Below are positions 46,654-56,256 of a stretch of 64,000 nucleotides of DNA, one piece after another. Source of the stretch: Levilactobacillus brevis (GTDB lineage: Bacteria; Bacillota; Bacilli; Lactobacillales; Lactobacillaceae); NCBI GenBank assembly GCA_003666485.1, contig CP032931.1, positions 1,488,001 to 1,552,000 on the forward strand. The letters run 5' to 3'. The position numbers were made by a program, and so were the translations under genes. Position 1 is the first letter of the stretch. Every line of letters starts with the position of its first letter. The notes beneath the pieces are model-generated. The model did not search any database. It had not been told where the DNA came from and saw nothing but the letters and a program-made list of their open reading frames with translations.

Positions 46654-47107
46654 TGTAATTTGATAAACACAAAGTGTCAGATTAGGAGGCAGAGCATCAG
46701 TTCACACAAGGTGGAGGTAAACCCTCAACGGCAGGTTGGAACCGTTGAGAACATTGTTCGAGATTTAATTGGTAACAATCTGATGAATCCGTCCGATAAT
46801 CGTTGTAATTGCAATCAATTAACAGTATCATTAGTACTATTATCATTTCTTTAATCGTTACTGAGACGATTGCATGAAATGGTTAATTGATTGGCCGGAT
46901 TCGCAGATGTTGCTAGTTAATGAAAATAGCGCATCGGAATTAAGTTTCGCGGGTAAGGCGTGGGTGAGTTTGTCGTCTTCTGTTCAATACACAGATTATT
47001 GCTGCCGGCAGTCAATAGCGTAAGTCATACTTAACGACAGGATTACATCACCCATTTAATTATTCGTCGATATTTGCTTTCGTGCAAAGGAAAGGTGTAT
47101 CAGACAA
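46654..47107. other. 454-bp intergenic region after wzx
   Basis: No convincing gene. Two inverted repeats are seen: CTCAACGG (46724-46731) with CCGTTGAG (46742-46749), and TTAATTG (46765-46771) with CAATTAA (46816-46822). They may act in 3' end formation of the eps transcript. The ribosome binding site AAGGAAAGG of the next gene lies near the end. Confidence 0.4.
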
Positions 47108-48085
47108 ATGCAAAATAGAAACAAGAAGCATACGGTTCGCAACTCTGTCATGGTTGCCGCATTGTTCGTTCTGCTTGGTGGTTCTGCTTACGGGATGACC
47201 CGTTACCGCAGTATCAAGAACGCCATCAACAGTTCGTTCGTCGCCTCAGCTGCGACGCGTCGTCGGAGTGAAGTTAAGCAGGTCAAAAAGACCAAGCCAG
47301 TTTCCTTACTCTTGGTTGGTGCTGATAGCAAGACTAGTGCCGACAGCCAAATGCTGATCACGATGAACCCATCCACTAAGAAGACGACGGTGACGAGTAT
47401 TCCACATACCACTGCCGTTCGGGTTTCTGGTCACGCTAAGAAGGCCCCTTCACGGATGAAGGATGCCTACAAGTGGGGCGGCATCAACAGTTCCATCAAC
47501 ACCACGCAAAATGCTTTGAACGTGCCAGTTGACTTTTACGCAGTTCTGAAGCCTAGCGCCTTGAAGAAAGTTGTCAACAAGGGTGGCGGTGTGACGGTCA
47601 AGTCTAACGCCACATTCTCTAACTTTGGCTACTCCTTCAAGAAGGGTGTTAAGACCACGTTGAAGGGCAACAAGACCTTGGCCTACGTTGCTGCTTACAA
47701 GGGCGACCCTAAGGGAACCAACGCTGGTAAGCAATCTCGTCAACAAGCTGTCTTAGCTGCAGTCTTGAAGAAGAGTGCAACCTTTAAGACCTTGTTCAAC
47801 CAAGGCTTCATCAACTCCTTAGCTGGTGCGATGAAGACTGATTTGACCTTTAACGAAATGACCAAGTTGGTTAAGAACTACCGTGTTGCCACGAAGAGCG
47901 TTTCTAAGACGGTCCTCCATGGGAGCATGCACCGCTTGAACAACAAGACCATGAAGGTTGTTAAGAAGTCTGAGTTACAACGGGTAACGAACTTCACGCG
48001 TAAGGGCTTGAGCTTATCACACAAGACGACCGGGAAAGCCGCTGTCTTCACTGCTAAGCAAGTTAAGGCTGCTACCACGAAGTAA
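47108..48085 (+). CDS. Degenerate LCP-family paralog, probably without catalytic activity
   Basis: 325 residues, homologous along its length to the LCP protein at 30699-31766, with one membrane helix (about 13-31) and an external domain. Shared text includes FGYSFKKGVKTTLKGNK-like, MKTDLTFNEMTKLVKNYR and KKSELQRVTNFTRKGL. The catalytic positions are changed: GTD is GAD, GRTDS is reduced to ADS, PRDT is PHTT, and DYGRQTRQR is NAGKQSRQQ. It is very rich in Lys and uses codons like the ribosomal genes, which suggests strong expression. I infer a binding or structural role at the cell surface. Confidence 0.85.
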   Translation: MQNRNKKHTVRNSVMVAALFVLLGGSAYGMTRYRSIKNAINSSFVASAATRRRSEVKQVKKTKPVSLLLVGADSKTSADSQMLITMNPSTKKTTVTSIPHTTAVRVSGHAKKAPSRMKDAYKWGGINSSINTTQNALNVPVDFYAVLKPSALKKVVNKGGGVTVKSNATFSNFGYSFKKGVKTTLKGNKTLAYVAAYKGDPKGTNAGKQSRQQAVLAAVLKKSATFKTLFNQGFINSLAGAMKTDLTFNEMTKLVKNYRVATKSVSKTVLHGSMHRLNNKTMKVVKKSELQRVTNFTRKGLSLSHKTTGKAAVFTAKQVKAATTK

Positions 48086-48097
48086 GTGTTCAGTTAA

Positions 48098-49186
<1,089 letters not shown>

Positions 49187-49279
49187 ATTAGGAGTTTAAT
49201 CAATGAAAAACGGGCGTTCGCTAGTCGGGTGACAGGTGATCCAGTATGCTTGTTTCAGGACGTTAGGTGGTGTTTATGG

Positions 49280-49285
49280 TATACT
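49280..49285 (+). promoter_or_regulatory. Extended -10 box before the 70-residue gene array
   Basis: TATACT preceded by TGG, 64 bases before the first small gene. No strong -35 is visible, as is common with extended -10 promoters. Confidence 0.55.
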
Positions 49286-49348
49286 GGGTGAACGCTTCTG
49301 ATAGGACCGAATTTTTTCAGAATCGTGACTTAATGAGAGAGGCTATTC

Positions 49349-49561
49349 ATGACAAAATCAAAGCAAAAGATTGATCACCTAGAATATGATATCGATCCCG
49401 AAGAACGTGATGCCATCCTTAAGTTTATCAACAAGCCCGGTGGTGACCGTGAATTAAAACGGGATCTCCAGCGACATTCTCCGGATGAAGTGGATGCTAA
49501 GAATCTAGAACTAATTCGCCAACAAATGATCCATGCCTGCGTCATTTTTCCTCATCACTGA
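49349..49561 (+). CDS. 70-residue protein of unknown function, tandem copy 1
   Basis: First of three tandem paralogs of exactly 70 residues. Shared positions are DHLEYDI, RD.IL.FIN.PGGD.ELK, L..HSPDEVDA, QMIH and the end VIFPHH. It is acidic overall, with no signal peptide, membrane helix or cysteine pattern (one Cys near the end). GAGAGGC precedes ATG 49349. I do not recognise the family. Confidence 0.8.
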   Translation: MTKSKQKIDHLEYDIDPEERDAILKFINKPGGDRELKRDLQRHSPDEVDAKNLELIRQQMIHACVIFPHH

Positions 49562-49625
49562 ACAGTGTATCGTTAGTAAGGTAAGTTACTTGGCGCAGGA
49601 GTTGCCAATTGAGAAGGGGCTATCC

Positions 49626-49838
49626 ATGACAGAATCAAAGCAAACGATTGACCACCTAGAGTATGATATCGATTCTAAAGAACGCGACGCCATTCTTGAG
49701 TTCATCAATGAACCAGGAGGCGACCGCGAACTAAAACGGAATCTCCAACGGCATTCGCCGGATGAAGTGGACGCCATGAACCTGGAACGTATTCGCCAAC
49801 AAATGATTCACGCCCGCGTAATCTTCCCGCATCACTAA
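49626..49838 (+). CDS. 70-residue protein of unknown function, tandem copy 2
   Basis: Second paralog, starting MTESKQTIDHLEYDI at ATG 49626. It is closest to copy 1 (most differences are single charged-residue swaps). The frame is open upstream to 49533, but that part covers the repeated spacer and the start is set by GAGAAGGGG and by alignment of the copies. The spacer TTGGC...GCCAA before it can form a small hairpin. Confidence 0.8.
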   Translation: MTESKQTIDHLEYDIDSKERDAILEFINEPGGDRELKRNLQRHSPDEVDAMNLERIRQQMIHARVIFPHH

Positions 49839-49913
49839 GCAATGTGACGTTCGTAAGGTAAGTTGCTTGGCGCAGAAATTGCCAATTGCGGCTTAATGAA
49901 AGAAGGACCACTT

Positions 49914-50126
49914 ATGACAGAACCAGAGAAAAAGGTTGACCACCTGGAGTACGACATTAACCCACAACTACGCGACGAAATCTTACGCTATATCAATATG
50001 CCTGGTGGGGATGCGGAGCTGAAGCACGATCTGCAATATCATTCACCAGATGAGGTGGATGCCAAAAATTGGGCGTTGATTAAGGACCAAATGATTCATA
50101 CGCGCGTTATCTTCCCGCACCACTAA
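49914..50126 (+). CDS. 70-residue protein of unknown function, tandem copy 3
   Basis: Third paralog, starting MTEPEKKVDHLEYDI at ATG 49914, more diverged (LRDEILRYINMPGGDAELK), but with HSPDEVDAKN and the tail VIFPHH unchanged. AGAAGGA is its ribosome binding site. The spacer before it repeats the one between copies 1 and 2. Confidence 0.8.
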   Translation: MTEPEKKVDHLEYDINPQLRDEILRYINMPGGDAELKHDLQYHSPDEVDAKNWALIKDQMIHTRVIFPHH

Positions 50127-50130
50127 ACAA

Positions 50131-50170
50131 AAACGTCCCCGCCAAATCGGCGAGGGCGTTAATTTTTTAA
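50131..50170. terminator. Bidirectional terminator between the small-gene array and the dehydrogenase
   Basis: AACGTCCCCGCC at 50132-50143 can pair with GGCGAGGGCGTT (50149-50160) with two imperfect positions. AAACAAAAA on the left and AATTTTTTAA on the right serve both directions. Confidence 0.75.
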
Positions 50171-50176
50171 CTCGGA

Positions 50177-51121
50177 TTAGTAACCGCGGTTCACGTCTAC
50201 CAGGTTCACGGACAATTTGCCGTCGTCTTCCCAGCTCTTCAGGTTATCGGTTAGGTAGCCGAAGATGGGGCGGATGTTATCGACGTCAAAGCCGGTTTGG
50301 TGCGGCGTGATCAAGACGTTGGGGTAGTCCCACAGCTTGGAATCCTTCGGGAGCGGTTCATGCTCGAAGACGTCCAGGGCCGCGTTCAACACGTTTTGGT
50401 AGAGCAGGGCGTGCATCAGGGCACTTTCGTCAACGGACTTGCCACGGCCAACGTTCACGAAGATGCGGACGCCGTTGAGTTGGCTGAAGTAGTCGTTGTT
50501 AAAGTAGTGCGTGGTTTCCGCTGTGGCGGGCATTGCGTTGATAACCACGTCCGCGTCCTTGACCAGGTCGGTGTCGTCCTTCAGACTCACGGTGCCTTGG
50601 AAGCCAGCGACGCCATGGCCGGAGCGGTTCACGCCAAACGGGTAGTTACCAAATCCGTTGAGCAGTGTCGCAATGTGCTGGCCGATACTACCAGTTCCGT
50701 AGATGACGACCTTTTGATTGGCCAGTGTGGCCAGGTCTGAACGCGCCGGCACTTGCCAGAAGTGACCAGCCTGGTTCTTCACGGCGTCATTGAAGTCCCG
50801 GAGGAAGTAGAGCAGGTAGCCGATGGTGGATTCCGCAATCGCAGCGGAGTAAGCCCCACTGGCATTGGTGACCTGCACGTCGTGTGCCTTGATCCAGTCG
50901 AGCGGCAGGTAATCGACCCCGGCGCTAAACGTTTGGATCCAGCGGACGTGGTTCTGGGGATTTTGCAAGACTGCAGCGCCGTGTGCGCCCCAGCCGAAGA
51001 TGATATCAATATCCGTGGCCGTTTCCCAGTCACTGGCGGGGATGACGTCGACCCCCAGCGCGGTTAAGTGGTCAATTTGTGCTTGATTGAGAGTTGGAAA
51101 GGTGAATAATCTTTCTGTCAT
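50177..51121 (-). CDS. D-2-hydroxyacid dehydrogenase family protein
   Basis: 314 residues from ATG at 51121, with AGGAGG upstream on the minus strand. The Rossmann motif GTGSIGQHIATLL (about 140-152) and the catalytic Arg (NVGRGKSVDE), Glu (FEHEPLP) and His (LITPHQTGFD) are seen. Such enzymes reduce 2-ketoacids with NAD(P)H; the substrate is not determined. It is divergent from cydA. Confidence 0.9.
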   Translation of the reverse strand: MTERLFTFPTLNQAQIDHLTALGVDVIPASDWETATDIDIIFGWGAHGAAVLQNPQNHVRWIQTFSAGVDYLPLDWIKAHDVQVTNASGAYSAAIAESTIGYLLYFLRDFNDAVKNQAGHFWQVPARSDLATLANQKVVIYGTGSIGQHIATLLNGFGNYPFGVNRSGHGVAGFQGTVSLKDDTDLVKDADVVINAMPATAETTHYFNNDYFSQLNGVRIFVNVGRGKSVDESALMHALLYQNVLNAALDVFEHEPLPKDSKLWDYPNVLITPHQTGFDVDNIRPIFGYLTDNLKSWEDDGKLSVNLVDVNRGY

Positions 51122-51204
51122 GTGAAAAACCTCCTTCGACGGTTGTCGTCTCCTATATTTTAGCACGAGTTACCCGTTTCCTCCTAGAAATCCCGCTAAA
51201 TCGG

Positions 51205-51218
51205 CGAAAACGCTTACA
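51205..51218. promoter_or_regulatory. Candidate CcpA (cre) site upstream of cydA
   Basis: CGAAAACGCTTACA fits the core of the catabolite-responsive element (TGNAANCGNTNNCA) except for its first base. It lies between the divergent dehydrogenase and cydA. CcpA control of cyd genes is known in related bacteria; here it is inferred. Confidence 0.4.
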
Positions 51219-51320
51219 TCAACAACACACTTTACGGATTGTGTCACGGCGATTGACAACTTAATTGCACACAAATTTCGAATACAATCGATTAACTTTC
51301 GGTAGATTGACACCGAACCA

Positions 51321-51349
51321 TTGCTTATTGACTTATCACTCGATATAAT
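51321..51349 (+). promoter_or_regulatory. Promoter of cydAB
   Basis: TTGCTT (51321-51326) and TATAAT (51344-51349) are spaced by 17 bp, 57 bases before cydA. A TTGACA at 51253-51258 has no -10 box at a proper distance. Confidence 0.65.
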
Positions 51350-51405
51350 AGAGGCAAGACAGCAATTATTTATTTACACTAATAACGTTTGGGGAGGTTA
51401 GAAAA

Positions 51406-52857
51406 ATGTTAAATCTTGGTCTGGATATCCTAGGCCTAGCACGATTCCAATTTGGAATGACCACTGTCTTTCACTTCTTCTTCGTTCCATTTTCAATCGG
51501 GTTAGCCTTCGTTGTCGCCGTCATGGAAACCATGTACGCGATTAAAGGTGATGAGGACTACAAGAAGATGGCGCAGTTCTGGGGCAAAATGTTCCTGTAT
51601 AGCTTCGCCGTTGGTGTGGTTACTGGTATTATTCAAGAATTCCAATTCGGGATGAACTGGTCTGAATACTCGCGGTTTATGGGTGATATCTTTGGGGCAC
51701 CATTGGCCATCGAAGCCCTGGCAGCTTTCTTCATGGAATCCACGTTCATCGGAATGTGGATGTTCACCTGGGGCCGCTTCAATAAGTGGGTCCACACGCT
51801 ATTCATTTGGTTAGTTATGTTCGGGTCTTCACTATCGGCACTGTGGATTTTGGCCGCTAATAGTTTCATGCAAAACCCATTGGGTTACATCATCAACCAA
51901 CAAACGGGCCACGTGCAAATGGTCAGCTTCGGTGCTGTGTTGAGTAACCCCCAACTGTGGAGTGAATTTCCACACGTGATCTTCGGTGCATTTGTGACCG
52001 CTTCCTTCGTGATTGCCGGCTGTGCGGCTTGGCGCTTACTGAAGAAGGATCACGTCACGTTCTACCGGAAGTCATTGAACGTTGCGTTGGTCATTGGCTT
52101 GATCTTCTCTCTGGGCTCCATTGCCAGTGGGGATATTCAAAGTCGTTACTTAATTAACAATCAACCCATGAAATTCGCCGCAATGGAAGGGCTCTACAAG
52201 GACTCGACCAACAAAGGGGAATGGGCCGCGATTGCTGGCTTTGACAACAAGCAACACAAGACGACCTGGTCCGTTGATGTACCTTACGTTTTGAACTTAT
52301 TGAGTTACCACAAGACGACTGGGACCATCAAAGGTATGAACACCATTAACAAGGAATTGCACGCGAAGTACGACAAGAAATATGGCAATGATATTAATTA
52401 TTACGTGCCAACCAAGACCTTGTTCTGGAGCTTCCGGATCATGTCTGGGGCAGGGGCACTGTTTGCCTTGCTAGCGATTGTCGGGTTGTTCTTCAACCGA
52501 AAGAAGTCGCAACTGATTATGAAGCAACGCTGGTTCCTGTACATTCTCGGGCTATGCCTGTGGCTACCATTCGTGGTTAACACGGCTGGTTGGTTCATCA
52601 CTGAATTTGGGCGGTACCCATGGGTCGTCTATGGCTTACTCACGATTGCCGATGCGGTTTCGCCAAATGTTTCCGTTGCGTCGCTACTCACTTCAAACAT
52701 CATCTACTTCCTGATGTTTGCCGGCATGGGCGTCGTCATGATTGTCTTGTGCCACCGGACCTTGAAGGCCGGACCTGATATTGAAAATACCGATGGGTAT
52801 GCGGCGGGCGATACTGACCTTGATCCGTACTCAAAGGGGGCGTTCAACCATGACTAA
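51406..52857 (+). CDS. cydA: Cytochrome bd ubiquinol/menaquinol oxidase subunit I
   Basis: 483 residues, about nine membrane helices. It oxidises quinol and carries haems b558, b595 and d. ARFQFGMTTVFHFFFVPFSIGL has the conserved axial histidine; FMGDIFGAPLAIEALAAFFMES and GREPWVVYG-like GRYPWVVYGLLTIADAVSP are family motifs. The Q-loop is the short form typical of Firmicutes. GGGGAGG precedes the ATG. Haem must come from outside in most lactobacilli. Confidence 0.96.
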   Translation: MLNLGLDILGLARFQFGMTTVFHFFFVPFSIGLAFVVAVMETMYAIKGDEDYKKMAQFWGKMFLYSFAVGVVTGIIQEFQFGMNWSEYSRFMGDIFGAPLAIEALAAFFMESTFIGMWMFTWGRFNKWVHTLFIWLVMFGSSLSALWILAANSFMQNPLGYIINQQTGHVQMVSFGAVLSNPQLWSEFPHVIFGAFVTASFVIAGCAAWRLLKKDHVTFYRKSLNVALVIGLIFSLGSIASGDIQSRYLINNQPMKFAAMEGLYKDSTNKGEWAAIAGFDNKQHKTTWSVDVPYVLNLLSYHKTTGTIKGMNTINKELHAKYDKKYGNDINYYVPTKTLFWSFRIMSGAGALFALLAIVGLFFNRKKSQLIMKQRWFLYILGLCLWLPFVVNTAGWFITEFGRYPWVVYGLLTIADAVSPNVSVASLLTSNIIYFLMFAGMGVVMIVLCHRTLKAGPDIENTDGYAAGDTDLDPYSKGAFNHD

Positions 52858-53860
52858 CTTACAATTACTCTGGTTTATCCTGATCGGTGTCCTGTTTAGT
52901 GGCTTCTTCTTCCTGGAAGGCTTCGACTTTGGTGTGGGGATGCTCGTGAAGAGTTTCGCCAAAAATGAAGCCGAACGTGACGTCGTGATCCGGTCGATTG
53001 GACCGCACTGGGACGGTAACGAAGTTTGGTTGATCACCGCTGGTGGGGCCATGTTCGCATCCTTCCCAATGTGGTACGCAACCCTGTTCTCTGGGTTCTA
53101 CCTGGTCTTGTTCCTGATTTTAGCGGCCCTGATTTTTCGGGGCGTATCGTTTGAATTCCGGGCCAACATGCGAACGGAAAAATGGCGAAACTTCTGGGAA
53201 TGGGCCTCAACGATTGGCAGCTTCTGTGCGGCGTTCCTGTTTGGGATGCTGTTTACGGCTATGATTGCCGGCATGCCAATCGATAAAAATGGGGACATGA
53301 CCGCGCACTTCTTCGACTACGTTAACCTGTTCTCTCTGGTCGGTGGGGTAGCTGTGACCGTCTTATCTCTGGTCCACGGCTTGAACTTCATGCGCTTAAA
53401 GACGACTGGGAGTTTGCGGGAACGCGCCCTGGCCTGGAATAAGATCTTATACCCTGTGCTTTTTGCAGGTGAAGTCCTGTTCGCCATTCTACTGTACTTC
53501 TCCACGGACTTCTTCGCCAAGAAACCATTGACGACCACGGCCATCGTAGTGGCACTGGTCATCTTCACGTGCTTGGCCTACTGGGGCGTCTTGGGCAACC
53601 ACGAATGGCTGTCCTTCATCGGCAGTGGCTTATCGCTGATCAGCGTGGTCGTCTTGATCTTCAACGGGTTATTCCCACGGGTCATGATTGCCAACAATCC
53701 GGCTTACTCACTGTTGATCAAGAATTCTTCCAGTTCACCCTACACGCTGCACCTGATGACGATCCTGACGTTTAGCATCCTGCCAATCGTTCTGATCTAC
53801 TTCATCTGGAGCTACTGGGTCTTCTACAAGCGCTTGGCGTCACCTAAGCAAAACGCTTAA
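52850..53860 (+). CDS. cydB: Cytochrome bd oxidase subunit II
   Basis: 336 residues from ATG 52850, overlapping cydA by 8 bp with AAAGGGGG upstream. FFFLEGFDFGVGML and GPHWDGNEVWLITAGGAMFASFP are diagnostic. It supports the haem-bearing subunit and has about eight membrane helices. Confidence 0.96.
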   Translation: MTNLQLLWFILIGVLFSGFFFLEGFDFGVGMLVKSFAKNEAERDVVIRSIGPHWDGNEVWLITAGGAMFASFPMWYATLFSGFYLVLFLILAALIFRGVSFEFRANMRTEKWRNFWEWASTIGSFCAAFLFGMLFTAMIAGMPIDKNGDMTAHFFDYVNLFSLVGGVAVTVLSLVHGLNFMRLKTTGSLRERALAWNKILYPVLFAGEVLFAILLYFSTDFFAKKPLTTTAIVVALVIFTCLAYWGVLGNHEWLSFIGSGLSLISVVVLIFNGLFPRVMIANNPAYSLLIKNSSSSPYTLHLMTILTFSILPIVLIYFIWSYWVFYKRLASPKQNA

Positions 53861-53954
53861 TCATTGAAAAATTTGTGTCACCGAGTCTCCATGGCTGTCC
53901 GGCCGTGGGGGCTTTCGTTTTGGGATAAACAGCTGGCAATTACATAGTGGTGAC

Positions 53955-54135
53955 TGACCGCCTGCCGTTCGCCAAATATGGGTTGGAACGCTGTGGGCGC
54001 CGGGCCGAGCCAAAAAGCGGTCTCGCCCCTAAACTTGGAGCCGGTGACCCGCGTCTCCAAGTTTTCAGTTCTCTAACCAGCAAGCTGCTAAGAAAACTCC
54101 CACGGCTGAACCCATATTTGGCGAACTCTCGGCTA
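53955..54135 (-). repeat. Structured intergenic repeat, copy 3
   Basis: On the minus strand it reads TAGCCGAGAG at the start and GGCAGGCGGTCA at the end. The closing helix is 53967-53982 with 54111-54126, 16 of 16 pairs. Hairpins have arms gttttct/agagaac, cttggag/ctccaag and gggcgag/ctcggcc. CAGCGTTCC is present. It separates cydB from cydD. Confidence 0.88.
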
Positions 54136-54149
54136 CGGTAGTGGAGGTC

Positions 54150-54365
54150 AAAAACACCTGTTTAACCCAAGGTGTCAGCGGCTCCATGTCGCCAGCAAGC
54201 ACCAATCTGCCGGAGGAGGCCAGGGGCGTAGCCAGCTGTGTCGACCCAGTTAGCTGGCGTTTCTTGCCAGGCTTCCAAGCGAACCGGAAGCCCGCTTCAC
54301 AGGCTGGAGATGTTCCCCATAGCAGGCGGAACCCCTGGCAGCCGCAGGCATGGTAGGCGGCATGT
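54150..54365. other. Second structured segment between cydB and cydD
   Basis: GCCAGGGG (near 54218-54225) pairs with CCCCTGGC (near 54332-54339). The helix encloses GCCAGCT/AGCTGGC and GGCTTCC/GGAAGCC hairpins and a third weaker one. A separate hairpin ACACCT/AGGTGT lies at 54154-54175. The end TGGTAGGCGGCA resembles the tail of the dispersed repeat, but the body does not align with it. It may be a remote member or an unrelated RNA. Confidence 0.45.
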
Positions 54366-54522
54366 TGTCACTGTAGTGGCCAGACACAGGAAACGGGGAG
54401 GTGGCTTGTGACCAATTGAATTGGCAAAAATAAGCTGGTTTGCCATGATTGGTAGCGCTTAGATACCAGAAAAATGCTATCATAGCAGTATGAGTTATCA
54501 CTTGTTGTAAGGGGGCATCACT

Positions 54523-56256
54523 TTGATTGATCAACGTGTTTTTAAATTTCCCGGAGTGAAACCAGCCGCGGCCATCGAAGCGGTACTGACGCTGATTCAA
54601 GCCATTATGATTATCATTCAAGCGCAGTACTTATCAGCCGCAATCGTTCAGCTCTGGAAACAACAACCCATTGGCACGATCGTCACACCATTGGCGATCT
54701 TTGCCGTGGCCTTTTTAGCCCGCCACTTGTTGACGGTCTTGAAGGATTGGCTACTGTATCCCTTCGTGGAGAAGACGACCAAGACCCTGCGGAAGCAATT
54801 CATGGCCAAGCTCTTTGATTTAGGGCCCAGCGTGGTTGCCGAGAAGGGGACGGGGAACGTTGTCACCATGGGTCTCGAGGGAATTGATAAGATTCAGACC
54901 TACCTGATGATGATCATTGGCAAGGTCTTGGACCTGTCGATCACACCGTGGTTAGTGCTGATCTACATCGCCTTTATCCAGTGGAAAGAAGCACTGTTCT
55001 TACTGGCGATTTACCCACTGATCATTCTCTTCATGATCATCCTGGGATTAGCGGCGCAGGCCAAGGCGGACCGGCAATATGCTGGCTACCAGCGCCTGTC
55101 CAATCACTTTGTCGATACGCTGCGGGGACTACCGACCTTGAAACAGCTCGGGCTAAATGAGACCTACGCCGACAACGTGTATCAGGTCAGTGAGGACTAC
55201 CGCAAGAAGACCATGGCGACGCTGACGATTGCCATGACCTCAACATTTGCGCTGGACTTCTTCACCACGCTGTCCATTGCCATCATCGCCGTGTTCTTAG
55301 GCTTTGGCCTGATGGACAACACGATTCAACTGTTGCCAGCGCTGGTTATTTTAACGCTGGCGCCGGATTATTTTGCGCCGATCCGGAATTTTGCCAACGA
55401 CTACCACGCCACCTTGAACGGAAAAAACGCGTTGACGGCGGTGCTGGATATTTTACAACGGGAGACGCCAAGCGACCGGCAACTGTTGCCAGCCCGCGAG
55501 CCCGTGTGGCAGGCCGATGACGACTTGTCATTGGCGCACGTGAACGTCAGTTACGGCGATGACGCGCCGACGTTACACGACATTAATTTCAACGTGCACG
55601 GCTTCCAGAAGGTCGGCATCATTGGGGCGTCCGGCTCCGGGAAGTCGACGCTGATCAACACGCTGGGCGGCTTTCTCAGCCCCGCTGACGGCCAGATTAC
55701 CGTGCGGGGGACTCAGGCGCCACACCTCGACCAACAGGCCTGGCAACGCAGTTTTGTGTACATTCCGCAGGCCCCATACCTGTTCCACGCAAGCTTGCGC
55801 GACAACCTGGCCTTTTACGCGCCGGATGCCAGTGAAGCAGCGGTCACGGCCGCGGCAGCCAAGGCCGGTTTGACGGATTGGATCGCCACCTTGCCGGACG
55901 GCTTGGACACTCAGATCGGTGAAGGTGCCCGGGGAGTCAGTGGGGGCCAGGCCCAACGAATCGCGTTGGCGCGGGCCTTTCTGGATGACTCACGGCGGGT
56001 CTTGTTATTTGATGAGCCCACCGCACATCTGGATATCGAAACCGAAGTCGAGTTGAAGCAGACCATGATGCCGGTCTTCAAGGACCACCTGGTCTTCTTC
56101 GCGACTCACCGGTTACACTGGATGAACGAAATGGATTATATTTTAGTCATGGATCACGGCCAGATCGTCGAGCAGGGCACGCCGGCGGATTTGCAAGCCA
56201 AGAACGGCGCCTACGTGCGGTTACGGTCGGAAATGGAAGGAGCGACGACCCGATGA
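54523..56256 (+). CDS. cydD: Thiol reductant ABC exporter, CydD-type subunit
   Basis: 577 residues from TTG 54523 preceded by AAGGGGG. Six membrane helices (about 1-320) are fused to an ATPase: GASGSGKST, VSGGQAQR and VLLFDEPTAHLD. CydDC exports glutathione or cysteine and is needed for assembly of cytochrome bd. It overlaps cydC by 4 bp. In Bacillus nomenclature this position is called cydC. Confidence 0.93.
   Translation: MIDQRVFKFPGVKPAAAIEAVLTLIQAIMIIIQAQYLSAAIVQLWKQQPIGTIVTPLAIFAVAFLARHLLTVLKDWLLYPFVEKTTKTLRKQFMAKLFDLGPSVVAEKGTGNVVTMGLEGIDKIQTYLMMIIGKVLDLSITPWLVLIYIAFIQWKEALFLLAIYPLIILFMIILGLAAQAKADRQYAGYQRLSNHFVDTLRGLPTLKQLGLNETYADNVYQVSEDYRKKTMATLTIAMTSTFALDFFTTLSIAIIAVFLGFGLMDNTIQLLPALVILTLAPDYFAPIRNFANDYHATLNGKNALTAVLDILQRETPSDRQLLPAREPVWQADDDLSLAHVNVSYGDDAPTLHDINFNVHGFQKVGIIGASGSGKSTLINTLGGFLSPADGQITVRGTQAPHLDQQAWQRSFVYIPQAPYLFHASLRDNLAFYAPDASEAAVTAAAAKAGLTDWIATLPDGLDTQIGEGARGVSGGQAQRIALARAFLDDSRRVLLFDEPTAHLDIETEVELKQTMMPVFKDHLVFFATHRLHWMNEMDYILVMDHGQIVEQGTPADLQAKNGAYVRLRSEMEGATTR

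Noticed and set aside
46660-46854. 64-codon frame after wzx
   Set aside because: Its start lacks a proper ribosome binding site, it spans two inverted repeats and the protein looks unlike a real product.
49349-50126. Short tandem repeats as a CRISPR array
   Set aside because: The repeat unit is about 280 bp and coding, with graded divergence; there are no short identical repeats with unique spacers.
51240-51262. Possible Rex (redox) site before cydA
   Set aside because: TTGTG and ACAA are present but the spacing is longer than the 18-bp Rex consensus and the right half is incomplete.
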